A DNA stretch of 64,000 bases, taken from positions 279,001 to 343,000 of the forward strand of contig CALSTB010000005.1 in assembly GCA_943789165.1 (NCBI GenBank). Reading direction: 5' to 3'. Shown in pieces: positions 9,901 to 18,039 of this stretch. The DNA is from an uncultured Bacteroidia bacterium (GTDB lineage: Bacteria > Bacteroidota > Bacteroidia > NS11-12g > UBA9320). Position numbers and translations under genes: made by a program. The notes below the pieces were generated by a model that saw only the letters and a list, made by a program, of their open reading frames with translations, ran no database searches and was not told the origin of the DNA. Each line of letters begins with the position of its first letter. Within the stretch, counting starts at the first letter, position 1.

Positions 9901-10776
9901 GCCGATGGTTTTGGCGTTACTGCCGCCGTGTGTTAAAAAGATGTAACCGTTGTTTGTATATACGTTTTGTTGGTGATAATACTGACCATTTGAAAGCGTC
10001 CATGAATGTGCGAATTGCGCATAAAATCGAATAAAATCTTCTGGGTCGAATCGGTTGTTGTTGTTTTGATCGACAAGTTCAACGGCAATTTGTTCCAAGT
10101 CATCCGTGCGGTAATCTGGAATCGCTTCCGACAATGGCCCACCTTCAAAACAAAAAATCTTCACTGTTTTGGCGCTGACGTTGGCTACGTCGATACCAAG
10201 GTTTGCGATCTGAGTGCCTGTAATTTTATAAATACCTTCAGCTTCCACCTTAAACTTAAACCACTCTCCCTGACTTAACACACTTTGGGCTTTAAAGGTC
10301 GACGCTTTTTTATGCTGGAGTTTGGTTGGAGTTCTTTGTGTGAGTTGCGTAAAGTTAAACGATTCGAGAACGGAAATACGTCCGTTGGGTAACACAACTG
10401 CTGGGACAAATTCGATGTTTAATATAGGCTTGCCTTGTTGATAGGTGACAAATTGTTTGATTTCAATTCTTGATGTTAATTCCTTGGCAATTGATTCATC
10501 TTCAATGGTTTGAAGTGCATATTTTAAATTTGATAAGCCAACATGCTGTTCACTGCTTGTAAGTGGAATTCGTTCAAAATAAATAGGTAGGTTGGTTCCG
10601 TTCACTTGATTGTAATAGCAACGAGCAAACGATAAGCTGGTTTGAGATTTTTCTTTGGCGGGATGCAACGAAAAATTCCAATCGAGTGTCCTACTACCAG
10701 TGATGCCTTGTTGAGCATGGGATGTGCCCACAACAATGGTAAGTATGACAAACAAAACGACTTTAATTGTTTTCAT
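6958..10776 (-). CDS. porU: Type IX secretion system sortase PorU (C25 gingipain-like)
   Basis: PorU removes the C-terminal signal of T9SS cargo and joins the cargo to lipopolysaccharide on the cell surface. The 1272-residue protein has a signal peptide (cleaved near SHAQ, residue 22), an N-terminal beta-rich region, a C25 (gingipain) peptidase domain around residues 530-880 and a C-terminal beta domain that resembles a type A/FlgD-like tail (NFPNPFTTST, ending in ARGVYLYKL). The catalytic pair is visible: His in LGHGGTSGMAHE near residue 780 and Cys in TATCELSRFDD near 814. Length matches PorU proteins (about 1150-1300). It is divergent from the porP/sprF pair and heads the porU-porV unit. 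Confidence 0.95.
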   Translation of the reverse strand: MKTIKVVLFVILTIVVGTSHAQQGITGSRTLDWNFSLHPAKEKSQTSLSFARCYYNQVNGTNLPIYFERIPLTSSEQHVGLSNLKYALQTIEDESIAKELTSRIEIKQFVTYQQGKPILNIEFVPAVVLPNGRISVLESFNFTQLTQRTPTKLQHKKASTFKAQSVLSQGEWFKFKVEAEGIYKITGTQIANLGIDVANVSAKTVKIFCFEGGPLSEAIPDYRTDDLEQIAVELVDQNNNNRFDPEDFIRFYAQFAHSWTLSNGQYYHQQNVYTNNGYIFLTHGGSNAKTIGISPAKEVTSGDVTLDYYYELVHHEKDEVNFIQSGRHWYGDEFRVQKTKTFNHSFTNVKTNLPGRLTQRFVGRAIGASATCDLKVNGQSWDNMYFGQVNGAYDDTFGRIAYKTGNITLLNNSVSLSYSYNLPSGEGNGWIDYYTLAIPVGLQLNANQSIVRSKEAANYQSVQYAFDGSDYTIWNVTDFFNTTNQQTFLDNNKRNAILTTDSAAVHFALFKNGSELTATYVSNVTNQNLHQAADIDYIIITHPDFLEESERLADLHRNIYNQKVIVTNVFDIYNEFSGGKQDPVGIREYIRMHYTRGLSSGKPLENVLLMGDGSYDFQNRIEDNTNFIPTFQSRNTTDPVNSYSSDDFYAILDDSEGYYDINLATEDLDIGIGRIPCSNNALAKIMVDKIVRYHDPSSFGDWQNRLTFLGDDEDGAIHLDDSETMSNFVRSQEPVFNINKIYLDAYEQKSFGSGEKYPDVNIAVTKALEKGTLVFNYLGHGGTSGMAHERVVTRDEIRSWDNYNKLALMVTATCELSRFDDPAQESPGELMLFNSKGGAIGLVTTMRLVQISLNTRLSIQIWDQNIVNLSGGPKSLGVFFRDTKNETQRAVNQRNFSLLGDPAMTLAFPKYQVFTTEINDSLVSVHSIDTFKAFSRIKIKGEVRDPNGALATGFNGFVYPTIFDKFLNYQSLSNDESSYPRTFQLQNSVLYRGKVTVTNGEFSFQFVVPKDISYTFGKGKISYFADNGVIDAHGYDTAFTVGGSITDIADDKVGPDIELDLNDKSWVFGGTTHPTPLLLCSVFDENGINTVGNGIGRDITAIIDAGTEQEKIIVLNDFYESKLDSYQEGEIRYRMEAIEPGRHTLKIRVWDVYNNVSEDETEFIVAEETELALNNVINFPNPFTTSTVFHFDHNKVGQQMDVLIQIITPTGRIVKTFNQSLVSANSHFEDIQWNGKDEFGDQLARGVYLYKLSVKTEDGNKADVTQKLVILK

Positions 10777-10930
10777 TCAAAATGGGTTTAGACAATTGAG
10801 GTTTACGACACACAATGTTAAGATGATAAACAAGAAAGCCCCGAAATTATTGTTGATTTTTAGTAATATTTTGAACATCAAAATGATTAGGGCATTGGTT
10901 AGCATCGCCATCAACCCAAAAAATAGACCT

Positions 10931-11950
10931 ATGAAAACCAGCTTACTTAATCAACTTGTTACCGCATGTGTAATTGGATTATTAATGATTTTAATGCCTA
11001 CAATGAGCGAGGCACAAGATCCAGAATTTAGCCAAATTTATGCGGCGTCAGTGTATACAAACCCAGCATTGGCTGGCACCGGGAGGTGCAATCTGTCAGG
11101 CGGGGGCGGTCGAGCAGCGGTGAATTATAGAAACCAATGGCCAAGTTTGCCTGGTTCATTTGTGACCACAGCCTTTACGTACGACCAACACTTTAGTCGT
11201 ATAGGAGGGGGAATTGGTTTAATAGCGATGAATGATGTTGCAGGGGAAGGACTTTTGACATCGAACTCGTTGAGTGCGATATATTCTTACCTACTTGTAT
11301 TAGGTCAGAAACTACACATGCGATTTGGCTTAGAAGCTCAGGTAATTCAGCGAGGAATTGATTTTTCAAAACTCAGATGGGAAGATCAAATAAGTGCAAC
11401 AAGAGGTTTTGTTTTGCCAACTTCGGAATCACCAATCACACACAAGATTACTTCTCCCAATTTTAGTACTGGTTGGGTCGTGTACACTGAGAATTTCTAT
11501 GCAGGAGTTGCCGTACATAATTTAATTGAACCTACTCAATCCTTTTATGGATCGGAGGCAAGCTTACCTCGCAGATATACAGCACACATTGGTTCAGTCA
11601 TTCCACTTGACAAACGCCGGCATAGTGAAAACAGTTTTAATCCGAATGCATTGTTTATGGTGCAAGGACAATTTACACAGTTAAACGCTGGTTTTCATAT
11701 AGATAGAGGTCCATTGGTGACAGGAGTTCGATACCGTCAGACCTTTGGAGAGTCAGTGAATTCTGATGCATTAATCTTATTGGTTGGGTTTAAAAAGGAT
11801 AAATTTAAATTTGGTTATAGTTACGATCTAACGGTTGATTCAAAACGAGGCGCCGCAAAAGGATCGCATGAAATAAGCACTACAATTGAATGGTGTGGTA
11901 AACGACCTAAGAAAATTTATAAGCCATTAATTTGTCCTACCAGTTTTTAA
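10931..11950 (+). CDS. PorP/SprF family T9SS-associated outer membrane protein, copy 1
   Basis: PorP/SprF proteins are 14-stranded outer-membrane barrels that help T9SS secretion and anchor particular type B cargo. The 339-residue product has a signal peptide ending near MSEAQ and the diagnostic mature start DPEFSQIYAASVYTNPALAGTG, then NYRNQWPSLPG and, near the end, GFKKDKFKFGYSYDLT. The open frame runs back to 10724, inside the divergent porU, but the ATG at 10931 is the one followed by a signal peptide. Copy 2 lies 181 bases downstream and is very similar along its whole length. In F. johnsoniae the porV-porU-gldJ locus has no such pair, so these look like an insertion or duplication here. 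Confidence 0.88.
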   Translation: MKTSLLNQLVTACVIGLLMILMPTMSEAQDPEFSQIYAASVYTNPALAGTGRCNLSGGGGRAAVNYRNQWPSLPGSFVTTAFTYDQHFSRIGGGIGLIAMNDVAGEGLLTSNSLSAIYSYLLVLGQKLHMRFGLEAQVIQRGIDFSKLRWEDQISATRGFVLPTSESPITHKITSPNFSTGWVVYTENFYAGVAVHNLIEPTQSFYGSEASLPRRYTAHIGSVIPLDKRRHSENSFNPNALFMVQGQFTQLNAGFHIDRGPLVTGVRYRQTFGESVNSDALILLVGFKKDKFKFGYSYDLTVDSKRGAAKGSHEISTTIEWCGKRPKKIYKPLICPTSF

Positions 11951-12051
11951 TTTTGGTGAATTGATTAGGCAAAGTGGCAAAAGGTAAAAACAGAAAACAA
12001 TGATACATAGGCAATAAACAGCCTAAAATATTGTTTAATTTTTAATATTAT

Positions 12052-12083
12052 TTTGCTTGGAATATTGAAAGAGGCTATCTTTA
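12052..12083 (+). promoter_or_regulatory. Candidate promoter of porP/sprF copy 2
   Basis: TTTG at 12052-12055 is followed after 20 bases by TATCTTTA (12076-12083), 7 of 8 positions of TAnnTTTG, with spacing typical of Bacteroidota promoters. The ATG is at 12132. It implies that copy 2 can be expressed separately from copy 1. Confidence 0.45.
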
Positions 12084-12131
12084 CAAGATATTTTGCAACC
12101 AAAAGCGTTAAAGTAGATTTAAAAGAACAAG

Positions 12132-13142
12132 ATGATAAAAAGAATACTTCTCAGTGCATTGGCAGTCGGACTCCTATTTGGATTGGGTCATGACGATGCA
12201 TCTGGTCAGGATCCAGAATTCTCTCAGTTTTATGCAACACCCATTTATACCAATCCAGCGATGGCTGGAACAGGTCAGTGTCAAAGAGGTGGTGGCGGTG
12301 GTAGAGCTGTAATCAATTACAGAAACCAGTGGCCAAGTTTACCAGGTACGTTTGTAACAACAGCATTTTCTTATGACCAGCATTTTGATAAAATAAATGG
12401 TGGTTTGGGTTTAATGGCTGTGAGAGATGTTGCTGGTGAAGGATTATTAACAACTACTCAATTAAGCGCGATTTATTCATATCAATTGGTTGTCACTCGA
12501 AAATTATTCATGCGTTTCGGACTGGAAGGTCAGGTGATGCAGCGTGGTTTAGATTGGTCTAAGTTGAGATGGGAAGATCAAATTGACGCAACAAGAGGTT
12601 TTGTTAACGCTACTTCTGAGCCTATTCCTCCTGCAAAAATCACAACACCTAACTTTAGCACTGGTTGGTTGATTTATACAGAAAACTTTTATGGTGGTGT
12701 TGCCGTTCACAATTTAATTGAACCAGTACAATCATTTTATGGTGATCCAGAAGCTAAGTTGCCACGTAGATATACGGCGCATTTAGGTTCTGTAATTCCT
12801 TTAGACAAGAGAAGAAACCCTAATAGCACGTTTAGTCCTAACGCATTATTTATGATGCAAGGGCAGTTTACTCAATTAAATGTTGGGTTCTACTTAAACA
12901 GAGGGCCTTTAGTTTCAGGACTTTGGTTCAGACAGACTTTAGGAGAAGTGAAAAACTCAGATGCCTTAATGTTATTGGTAGGATTTAGAAAAGACAAATT
13001 CAAATTTGGTTATAGTTTTGATTTAACGGTGGATTCAAAGAAAGCTGCAGCTCGTGGTTCTCATGAAATCAGTACAGCGATCGAATGGTGTCCTAGAAGA
13101 CCTATGATCAAACACAAACCACTTCATTGCCCTGATTTTTAA
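12132..13142 (+). CDS. PorP/SprF family T9SS-associated outer membrane protein, copy 2
   Basis: A 336-residue paralogue of the preceding gene with the same layout: signal peptide, mature start QDPEFSQFYATPIYTNPAMAGTG, glycine run (GGGGGR), NYRNQWPSLPG, WEDQIDATRGF and terminal GFRKDKFKFGYSFDLT, and a closing Cys-containing tail (EWCPRRP). The match to copy 1 covers the full length with only short substitutions, so the duplication is recent or under conservation. The reading frame looks rich in codons used by other strongly expressed genes here (for example gldJ and ahcY), which suggests this copy is the highly expressed one; that is an impression, not a calculation. It lies directly before gldJ. 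Confidence 0.88.
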   Translation: MIKRILLSALAVGLLFGLGHDDASGQDPEFSQFYATPIYTNPAMAGTGQCQRGGGGGRAVINYRNQWPSLPGTFVTTAFSYDQHFDKINGGLGLMAVRDVAGEGLLTTTQLSAIYSYQLVVTRKLFMRFGLEGQVMQRGLDWSKLRWEDQIDATRGFVNATSEPIPPAKITTPNFSTGWLIYTENFYGGVAVHNLIEPVQSFYGDPEAKLPRRYTAHLGSVIPLDKRRNPNSTFSPNALFMMQGQFTQLNVGFYLNRGPLVSGLWFRQTLGEVKNSDALMLLVGFRKDKFKFGYSFDLTVDSKKAAARGSHEISTAIEWCPRRPMIKHKPLHCPDF

Positions 13143-13178
13143 TCAAATAATAGAAAATTAAACAATAATTCGGTAGAA

Positions 13179-13208
13179 TTGCAGTTTAGTAGAAAGACGA
13201 TATTTTCG
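13179..13208 (+). promoter_or_regulatory. Candidate promoter of the gldJ-type gene
   Basis: TTG (13179-13181), 19 bases, then TATTTTCG (13201-13208), 7 of 8 positions of TAnnTTTG. The ATG follows 7 bases later at 13216, so the mRNA would be almost leaderless. Read-through from the porP/sprF copy is also possible. Confidence 0.35.
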
Positions 13209-13215
13209 AAAAAAT

Positions 13216-14634
13216 ATGAAACGAAATAACTTAGTTTTTTTATTTGCGTGTAGTTTGATCATATTTCAAACGGCTTGTAAAAAGGAAAAATCATCCATCA
13301 CTGGATGGAATTATAACGATGCCAAATGGGGCGGATTCGAGACCTACGACTATGCAGGGCAAGAAACTGGACCAGGTTTGGTGTATGTAAAAGGTGGTCA
13401 ATTCACCATGGGTTCGTCTGAGCAAGACGTGCTTTACGACAGAAACAATTTCGAGCGTAAAGTGACTGTTGCTTCTTTCTATATGGACGAAACTGAAATC
13501 AGTAACTTACATTATTTAGAATACCTGTATTGGTTGAAGCGCATTTTTGCGGATTTACCAGAGGTATATGAAACGGCATTGCCTGATACCAACTGTTGGA
13601 GAGACAAGTTGGCATACAACGAGCCTTACGTGGATTACTATCTGCGACACCCAGCGTACAAAAATTACCCAGTAGTTGGGGTAAGTTGGTTGCAAGCAAC
13701 TGAGTTTGCTAAGTGGAGAACAGATCGTGTAAATGAAATGATTCTTATTCGTGAAGGCATTCTTGAGCCAGATATCAACCAAATGAACGAAGAAAACTTC
13801 AATACCGGCGCGTATTTAGTTGGTCAGTTCCAAGGTATGGATGGCAAGCACTTGGTGAAAGATATCAATGTGAAGAAAGGAACACGTAACGTGAAAATGG
13901 AAGACGGTATTTTCTTACCAGATTATCGACTACCAACTGAAGCAGAATGGGAATATGCAGCGACTGCAAACATTGGTTCTTCTCTTTATGAAAACGTAAA
14001 CGACAAAAAGATTTACTCTTGGGGTGGACTAACAGTTCGAAACCAAAACGGTAAAGAAAAAGATAGAGGTTTGATTAACGCAAACTTCAAGCGAGGAAAA
14101 GGTGACCAGGGTGGTATTGCGAAATGGTTAAACGATGGAGCCTTAATCACAACTGAAGTGGTTGCTTACTGGCCAAACGATTACGGCTTATACAATATGA
14201 GTGGTAACGTGAGTGAGTGGGTAATGGACGTTTATCGTGCATTGTCACTTGATGACAATACAGACTTCAATCCTTATAGAGGTAATGAGTTCGACAAACC
14301 TAAATTAGATCAGTGGGGTGTTATCGACTTGAAAGACAGTTTAGGACGTATCGTATACGAAGACGTTGAAACTGTTGATGTTCAAGAAAGACGTAACTAC
14401 CAGAAAGCGGATAACATTGGTTACCTTGATGAAGAAGTATACAACGGCGATAACCAAATGTACGAATACGGTGTATCTTCATTGGTGAACGACCAAGCAC
14501 ACGTGTACAAAGGAGCATCATGGAACGATAGAGGATACTGGATGTCTCCAGGAACACGTCGTTTCTTAGATCAAAGACAATCATTATCAACCCTAGGGTT
14601 TAGATGCGCAATGCACAGAGTAGGCGCACCTTGA
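13216..14634 (+). CDS. gldJ: Gliding motility / T9SS lipoprotein GldJ (SUMF1-like domain)
   Basis: GldJ is an outer-membrane lipoprotein needed for gliding and for stability of the T9SS ring protein GldK. The 472-residue protein has a lipobox (FQTAC, Cys21), the GldJ-type opening SITGWNYNDAKWGGFE and a formylglycine-generating-enzyme-like (SUMF1) fold from about residue 56 (GLVYVKGGQFTMGS) to the end (LGFRCAMHRVG), including LPTEAEWEYAA and MSGNVSEWVMDVY. The fold is structural in this family. GldK shares the fold, but the GWNYNDAKWGGFE opening and the neighbourhood of porU and porV favour GldJ, as in the Flavobacterium johnsoniae porV-porU-gldJ locus. It is shorter than that protein (about 560 residues). 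Confidence 0.82.
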   Translation: MKRNNLVFLFACSLIIFQTACKKEKSSITGWNYNDAKWGGFETYDYAGQETGPGLVYVKGGQFTMGSSEQDVLYDRNNFERKVTVASFYMDETEISNLHYLEYLYWLKRIFADLPEVYETALPDTNCWRDKLAYNEPYVDYYLRHPAYKNYPVVGVSWLQATEFAKWRTDRVNEMILIREGILEPDINQMNEENFNTGAYLVGQFQGMDGKHLVKDINVKKGTRNVKMEDGIFLPDYRLPTEAEWEYAATANIGSSLYENVNDKKIYSWGGLTVRNQNGKEKDRGLINANFKRGKGDQGGIAKWLNDGALITTEVVAYWPNDYGLYNMSGNVSEWVMDVYRALSLDDNTDFNPYRGNEFDKPKLDQWGVIDLKDSLGRIVYEDVETVDVQERRNYQKADNIGYLDEEVYNGDNQMYEYGVSSLVNDQAHVYKGASWNDRGYWMSPGTRRFLDQRQSLSTLGFRCAMHRVGAP

Positions 14635-14650
14635 TAAAACTTTAAGACAT

Positions 14651-14685
14651 AAAAAAAGGGCCTTGCAATCGCAAAGCCCTTTTTT
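14651..14685. terminator. Bidirectional terminator after gldJ
   Basis: A 9-bp stem (14658-14666 with 14671-14679, one mismatch) with a 4-base loop is flanked by seven A on the left and six T on the right. It serves gldJ and the convergent bacilliredoxin gene. Confidence 0.78.
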
Positions 14686-14700
14686 ATTGGTATGAATTTC

Positions 14701-15114
14701 TTAGCAATAGGCTTGGTAAGCTGCTTGAAGGTTAGTCGCAATCATTTCAGCTGATCTTCCTTCGATGTGGTGACGTTCAACCATGTGTACCAATTCACCG
14801 TCTTTAAACAAGGCGATAGATGGTGACGATGGAGGATAAGGAACCATAGCCCCTCTAGCAGTATCAGTCGCTTCTTTATCTTGCCCAGCAAACACAGTGT
14901 ACAAGTTATTTGGCTTTTTATCACCAGTTAAGGAATGCACAACACCTGGTCGAGCGGTTCCGGCTGCACAGCCACATACAGAGTTTACAACAACTAAGGT
15001 CGTTCCCTTCGCGTTGGTCAATGCCTCATTTACTTCAGCGGCAGACTTAAGCTCGGTGAAACCATTACTTGTCAATTCCGACCGCATTGGTCTTACTAAT
15101 TCTTCTGGGTACAT
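14701..15114 (-). CDS. Bacilliredoxin, BrxA/BrxB (YphP/YqiW) family
   Basis: A 137-residue thioredoxin-fold protein of the DUF1094 family, which removes bacillithiol or related thiols from oxidised proteins in Firmicutes and is common in Bacteroidota. The redox motif CGC is present (VNSVCGCAAGTARPG) at about residue 49, together with the family's N-terminal YPEELVRPMRSEL, the PYPPSSPSIALF segment with the cis-proline region, and a terminal HHIEGR helix. Length is normal. It is a single gene, convergent with gldJ and divergent from ahcY. Which low-molecular-weight thiol it acts on in this organism cannot be told. Confidence 0.9.
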   Translation of the reverse strand: MYPEELVRPMRSELTSNGFTELKSAAEVNEALTNAKGTTLVVVNSVCGCAAGTARPGVVHSLTGDKKPNNLYTVFAGQDKEATDTARGAMVPYPPSSPSIALFKDGELVHMVERHHIEGRSAEMIATNLQAAYQAYC

Positions 15115-15172
15115 ATGTATTTTTTACTTTTTGCAAATATTATTACTTACTAAAAACAAACCGCAATTCGAA

Positions 15173-15206
15173 TTGTTTTTATAAGCATATTAAAATGTTA
15201 GTTTTG
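15173..15206 (+). promoter_or_regulatory. Promoter of ahcY
   Basis: TTG at 15173-15175, 23-base spacer, then TAGTTTTG (15199-15206), an exact TAnnTTTG match. The ATG is 24 bases downstream, giving a short leader. No riboswitch-like structure fits in the remaining space. Confidence 0.6.
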
Positions 15207-15229
15207 CACTAAATTTCGACAACACAAAT

Positions 15230-16540
15230 ATGACTACGTTGACAACAACAAATTACAAAGTAAAAGACATCAACCTCGCCGATTGGGGAAGAAAAGAAAT
15301 GAACTTAGCCGAAGCAGAAATGCCAGGACTAATGTCTCTTAGAGAAGAGTTTGGTGATTCACAACCTCTTGCAGGTGCTCGTATCGCTGGATGTTTACAC
15401 ATGACAATTCAGACTGCGGTTTTAATTGAAACATTAACTGCTTTAGGTGCTGAGGTTACTTGGTCATCTTGTAATATCTTCTCAACTCAAGATCAAGCAG
15501 CTGCTGCAATCGCGGCTACTGGTGTACCAGTATTTGCTTGGAAAGGAATGAACGAAGAGGAATTTGATTGGTGTATAGAGCAAACGTTGACAGCGTTTGA
15601 AGGTGGTAAGTCTTTAAATATGATTCTTGACGACGGTGGTGATTTAACCAACATGGTTTTAGATCGTTTTCCTGAAATGGTTCCTAATATCAAAGGAATT
15701 TCAGAAGAAACTACCACAGGTGTATTGAGGTTATACGACCGTGTAAAGGCAGGTACTTTACCAATGCCAGCAATCAACATCAATGATTCTGTTACCAAAT
15801 CTAAATTTGACAACAAATACGGTTGTAGAGAGTCTGCAGTTGATGCAATTAGAAGAGCAACAGATATTATGATGGCCGGTAAAGTAGCGGTTGTTGCAGG
15901 ATATGGTGATGTTGGAAAAGGTACAGCACTTTCTTTAAGAGGTGCAGGTGCACGAGTTATCGTTACTGAAATCGATCCAATTTGTGCGTTACAAGCAGCA
16001 ATGGACGGTTTTGAAGTAAAGAAAATGGAAACAGCTATCCCAAGAGCGGATATCGTTGTGACTGCCACTGGAAACAAAGACATCGTAACTGGTGCGCATT
16101 TCAAAATGGTAAAAGACAAAGCCATCGTTTGTAACATTGGTCACTTCGACAATGAAATCGATATGGCATGGATGGAAAAGAACCATGGTGCATCAAAATA
16201 TGAAGTGAAGCCACAAGTAGACGTATATAATGTTGACGGAAACGAAATCATCATTTTGGCTCAAGGTCGTTTAGTGAACTTAGGTTGTGCTACTGGCCAC
16301 CCTTCGTTTGTAATGTCGAACAGTTTCACCAACCAAACGTTGGCACAAATGGAGCTTTGGGCAAACGCTAGCAACTACGAAAACGATGTATATACTCTTC
16401 CAAAGCACTTGGACGAAAAAGTAGCACGTTTACACCTTGCAAAAATTGGTGTTGAACTTGAAGAATTAACTTCTGATCAGGCTAAATATATTGGCGTGAA
16501 CCCAGAAGGTCCATACAAATCAGACATGTACAGATACTAA
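15230..16540 (+). CDS. ahcY: Adenosylhomocysteinase
   Basis: Hydrolyses S-adenosylhomocysteine to adenosine and homocysteine, clearing the inhibitor made by methyltransferases. The 436-residue protein shows the family N-terminus ([20 protein letters not shown]), the substrate region [16 protein letters not shown], an NAD-binding Rossmann motif [17 protein letters not shown] near residue 225, and the C-terminal NAD-contacting segment ending in DQAKYIGV and PYKSDMYRY. Length and ends are normal. It stands alone between its own promoter and a strong terminator, and its codon choice looks like that of a highly expressed gene. Confidence 0.97.
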   Translation: MTTLTTTNYKVKDINLADWGRKEMNLAEAEMPGLMSLREEFGDSQPLAGARIAGCLHMTIQTAVLIETLTALGAEVTWSSCNIFSTQDQAAAAIAATGVPVFAWKGMNEEEFDWCIEQTLTAFEGGKSLNMILDDGGDLTNMVLDRFPEMVPNIKGISEETTTGVLRLYDRVKAGTLPMPAININDSVTKSKFDNKYGCRESAVDAIRRATDIMMAGKVAVVAGYGDVGKGTALSLRGAGARVIVTEIDPICALQAAMDGFEVKKMETAIPRADIVVTATGNKDIVTGAHFKMVKDKAIVCNIGHFDNEIDMAWMEKNHGASKYEVKPQVDVYNVDGNEIIILAQGRLVNLGCATGHPSFVMSNSFTNQTLAQMELWANASNYENDVYTLPKHLDEKVARLHLAKIGVELEELTSDQAKYIGVNPEGPYKSDMYRY

Positions 16541-16560
16541 TTGAATCTTTTAAAATATCA

Positions 16561-16597
16561 ATCCCTCAAGAACATTGTTTTTTGAGGGATTTTTTTT
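16561..16597 (+). terminator. Rho-independent terminator of ahcY
   Basis: A perfect 9-bp stem (16561-16569 with 16582-16590) is followed by eight T residues, about 20 bases after the ahcY stop. Confidence 0.85.
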
Positions 16598-16639
16598 GAG
16601 CTATATCGACACAATGAGAAAAAGAAAATCATTAGCACT

Positions 16640-16647
16640 TACGTTTG
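16640..16647 (+). promoter_or_regulatory. Candidate -7 box directly before the TerB-DnaJ gene
   Basis: TACGTTTG is an exact TAnnTTTG match that ends only 3 bases before the ATG at 16651. Transcription would begin at or next to the start codon, so the mRNA is probably leaderless. This also argues against the TTG start that overlaps the box. Confidence 0.5.
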
Positions 16648-16650
16648 CAT

Positions 16651-17397
16651 ATGGGATTTGAAAAGTGGATTGGAGCAGGGATAGGATGGGCCCTTGGTGG
16701 ACCAATCGGAGGATTGATAGGATTCACGCTTGGAAGCTGGCTAGGTTCCGATAACCAGCCTAAAAGACTGCAAGACGGTGGCGGTCAATTCAACCACCGA
16801 CGACGCGTGACCACGGAGTTTGATTTCAAAGCGTCGCTTTTGGTATTAACAGCTGCCGTAATGAAGGCAGATGGGAAGATTTTGAAGTCGGAGTTGGACT
16901 ACGTCAAGGCTTTCTTTAAGCAAAACTTTGGTGTGGATCAAACAAAGCGCGACATGTTAATGCTTCGCGATTTATTAAAGAAAGACATTCCTTTAAATTC
17001 AGTACTTAACCAGGTACGGTATGCGATGCCTATTGCCAACCGAAGGCAGTTATTCTATTACCTAGTGGGCATTGCAACAGCGGATAACGATGTAGACGAT
17101 AAGGAAAAGCAGGTGTTGTATCAGATTGCCAATCACTTAGGCTTGTCTGTCCAAGAGTTTAATTCGGCTTTTGCAAGCTACCAACCGGTTTCAAAAGTGT
17201 CGCCATATGTATTGCTTGAAATCGATGAAAAAGCAACGGACGAAGAAGTTAAAAAGGCCTATAGACGATTAGCAAGAAAATACCATCCAGACAGAGTCGC
17301 AAACTTGGGTCCTGCACAAGTTGAAGTGGCAGAAACACACTTCAAAAAGATGAAAGAGGCGTACGAAGAAGTGAAGAAAATGCGAGGAATGCGGTAA
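16651..17397 (+). CDS. TerB / DnaJ-domain protein (DjlA-like)
   Basis: A 248-residue co-chaperone-like protein. The N-terminus has a glycine-rich hydrophobic segment (about residues 6-30, [18 protein letters not shown]) that could insert in the membrane as in DjlA. A TerB-like helical domain follows at about 50-150 ([29 protein letters not shown]), and a C-terminal J domain carries the essential HPD tripeptide (RKYHPDRV) near residue 222. By family knowledge the J domain stimulates an Hsp70 ATPase; the client is unknown. The start at 16651 is set by the overlapping -7 box. Its stop abuts the stop of the convergent pyrE with no gap. Confidence 0.85.
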   Translation: MGFEKWIGAGIGWALGGPIGGLIGFTLGSWLGSDNQPKRLQDGGGQFNHRRRVTTEFDFKASLLVLTAAVMKADGKILKSELDYVKAFFKQNFGVDQTKRDMLMLRDLLKKDIPLNSVLNQVRYAMPIANRRQLFYYLVGIATADNDVDDKEKQVLYQIANHLGLSVQEFNSAFASYQPVSKVSPYVLLEIDEKATDEEVKKAYRRLARKYHPDRVANLGPAQVEVAETHFKKMKEAYEEVKKMRGMR

Positions 17398-18039
17398 CTA
17401 CCCGTTCCAGTTGGCAGGGTCTTTCCGCCAAGCACTTAAAGCCGGAAGCTCGTTTTCAGTAATAATGCCTTCTGTCATCGCCTGTTTTAGTAAGTCATTA
17501 TAACCACCAAGCGAGTAATGCTTGCAATCAGCGGCGGCAAAATTGTCAGATGCGATTTGGAAACTATACGTGAAGATTGAAATCAATCCTTCTACTTGGT
17601 ATCCATTTTCTCTTAAATACTCGACCACTTTTATACTGCTTCCTCCAGTAGAAATAAGGTCTTCCACCAAAACAACTTTGTCGTTCTTGTCTAACCGACC
17701 TTCTAACTGGTTTTTCATACCGTGTTCTTTTGGCTTTGGACGACAATATGAGTACGGCATTTCTAATTCGTCGGCGACCAACCCACCAATAGCGATTCCC
17801 GCAGTTGCAACACCACACAAAGCGGTAGCTTGAGGAAATTCTGATCGAATGGCAGCTGCCATTTGATGTTTAATAAAACTCCGAATTTCAGGATAAGACA
17901 AGGTGACGCGGTTGTCGCAATAAATCGGACTATTCCAACCACTTGACCATTTAAATGGCTGTTTCGGTTGTAATTTTACCGCTTTTATTTTCAACAAAAA
18001 TTCGGCTAATTTGACGGACGTATTTGACTCAGAAAGCAT
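17398..18039 (-). CDS. pyrE: Orotate phosphoribosyltransferase
   Basis: Transfers phosphoribosyl from PRPP to orotate in pyrimidine synthesis. The 213-residue protein has the Bacteroidota-type N-terminus (AEFLLKIKAVKLQPKQPF, SSGWNSPIYCDNR) and the PRPP-binding signature VVLVEDLISTGGSS near residue 119. Full length. Its ATG shares two bases with the ATG of the divergent NUDIX gene (CATG at 18037-18040), and an exact -7 box lies 4 bases upstream inside that gene, so pyrE is probably translated from a leaderless transcript. Its 3' end abuts the TerB-DnaJ gene. Confidence 0.96.
   Translation of the reverse strand: MLSESNTSVKLAEFLLKIKAVKLQPKQPFKWSSGWNSPIYCDNRVTLSYPEIRSFIKHQMAAAIRSEFPQATALCGVATAGIAIGGLVADELEMPYSYCRPKPKEHGMKNQLEGRLDKNDKVVLVEDLISTGGSSIKVVEYLRENGYQVEGLISIFTYSFQIASDNFAAADCKHYSLGGYNDLLKQAMTEGIITENELPALSAWRKDPANWNG

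Noticed and set aside
10724..10930. N-terminal extension of porP/sprF copy 1 into the divergent porU
   Set aside because: It lies antisense to porU, and the signal peptide starts at ATG 10931.
15493..16137. Long open frame on the minus strand within ahcY
   Set aside because: It is the antisense shadow of a strongly conserved gene, has no family features and is not supported by a promoter.
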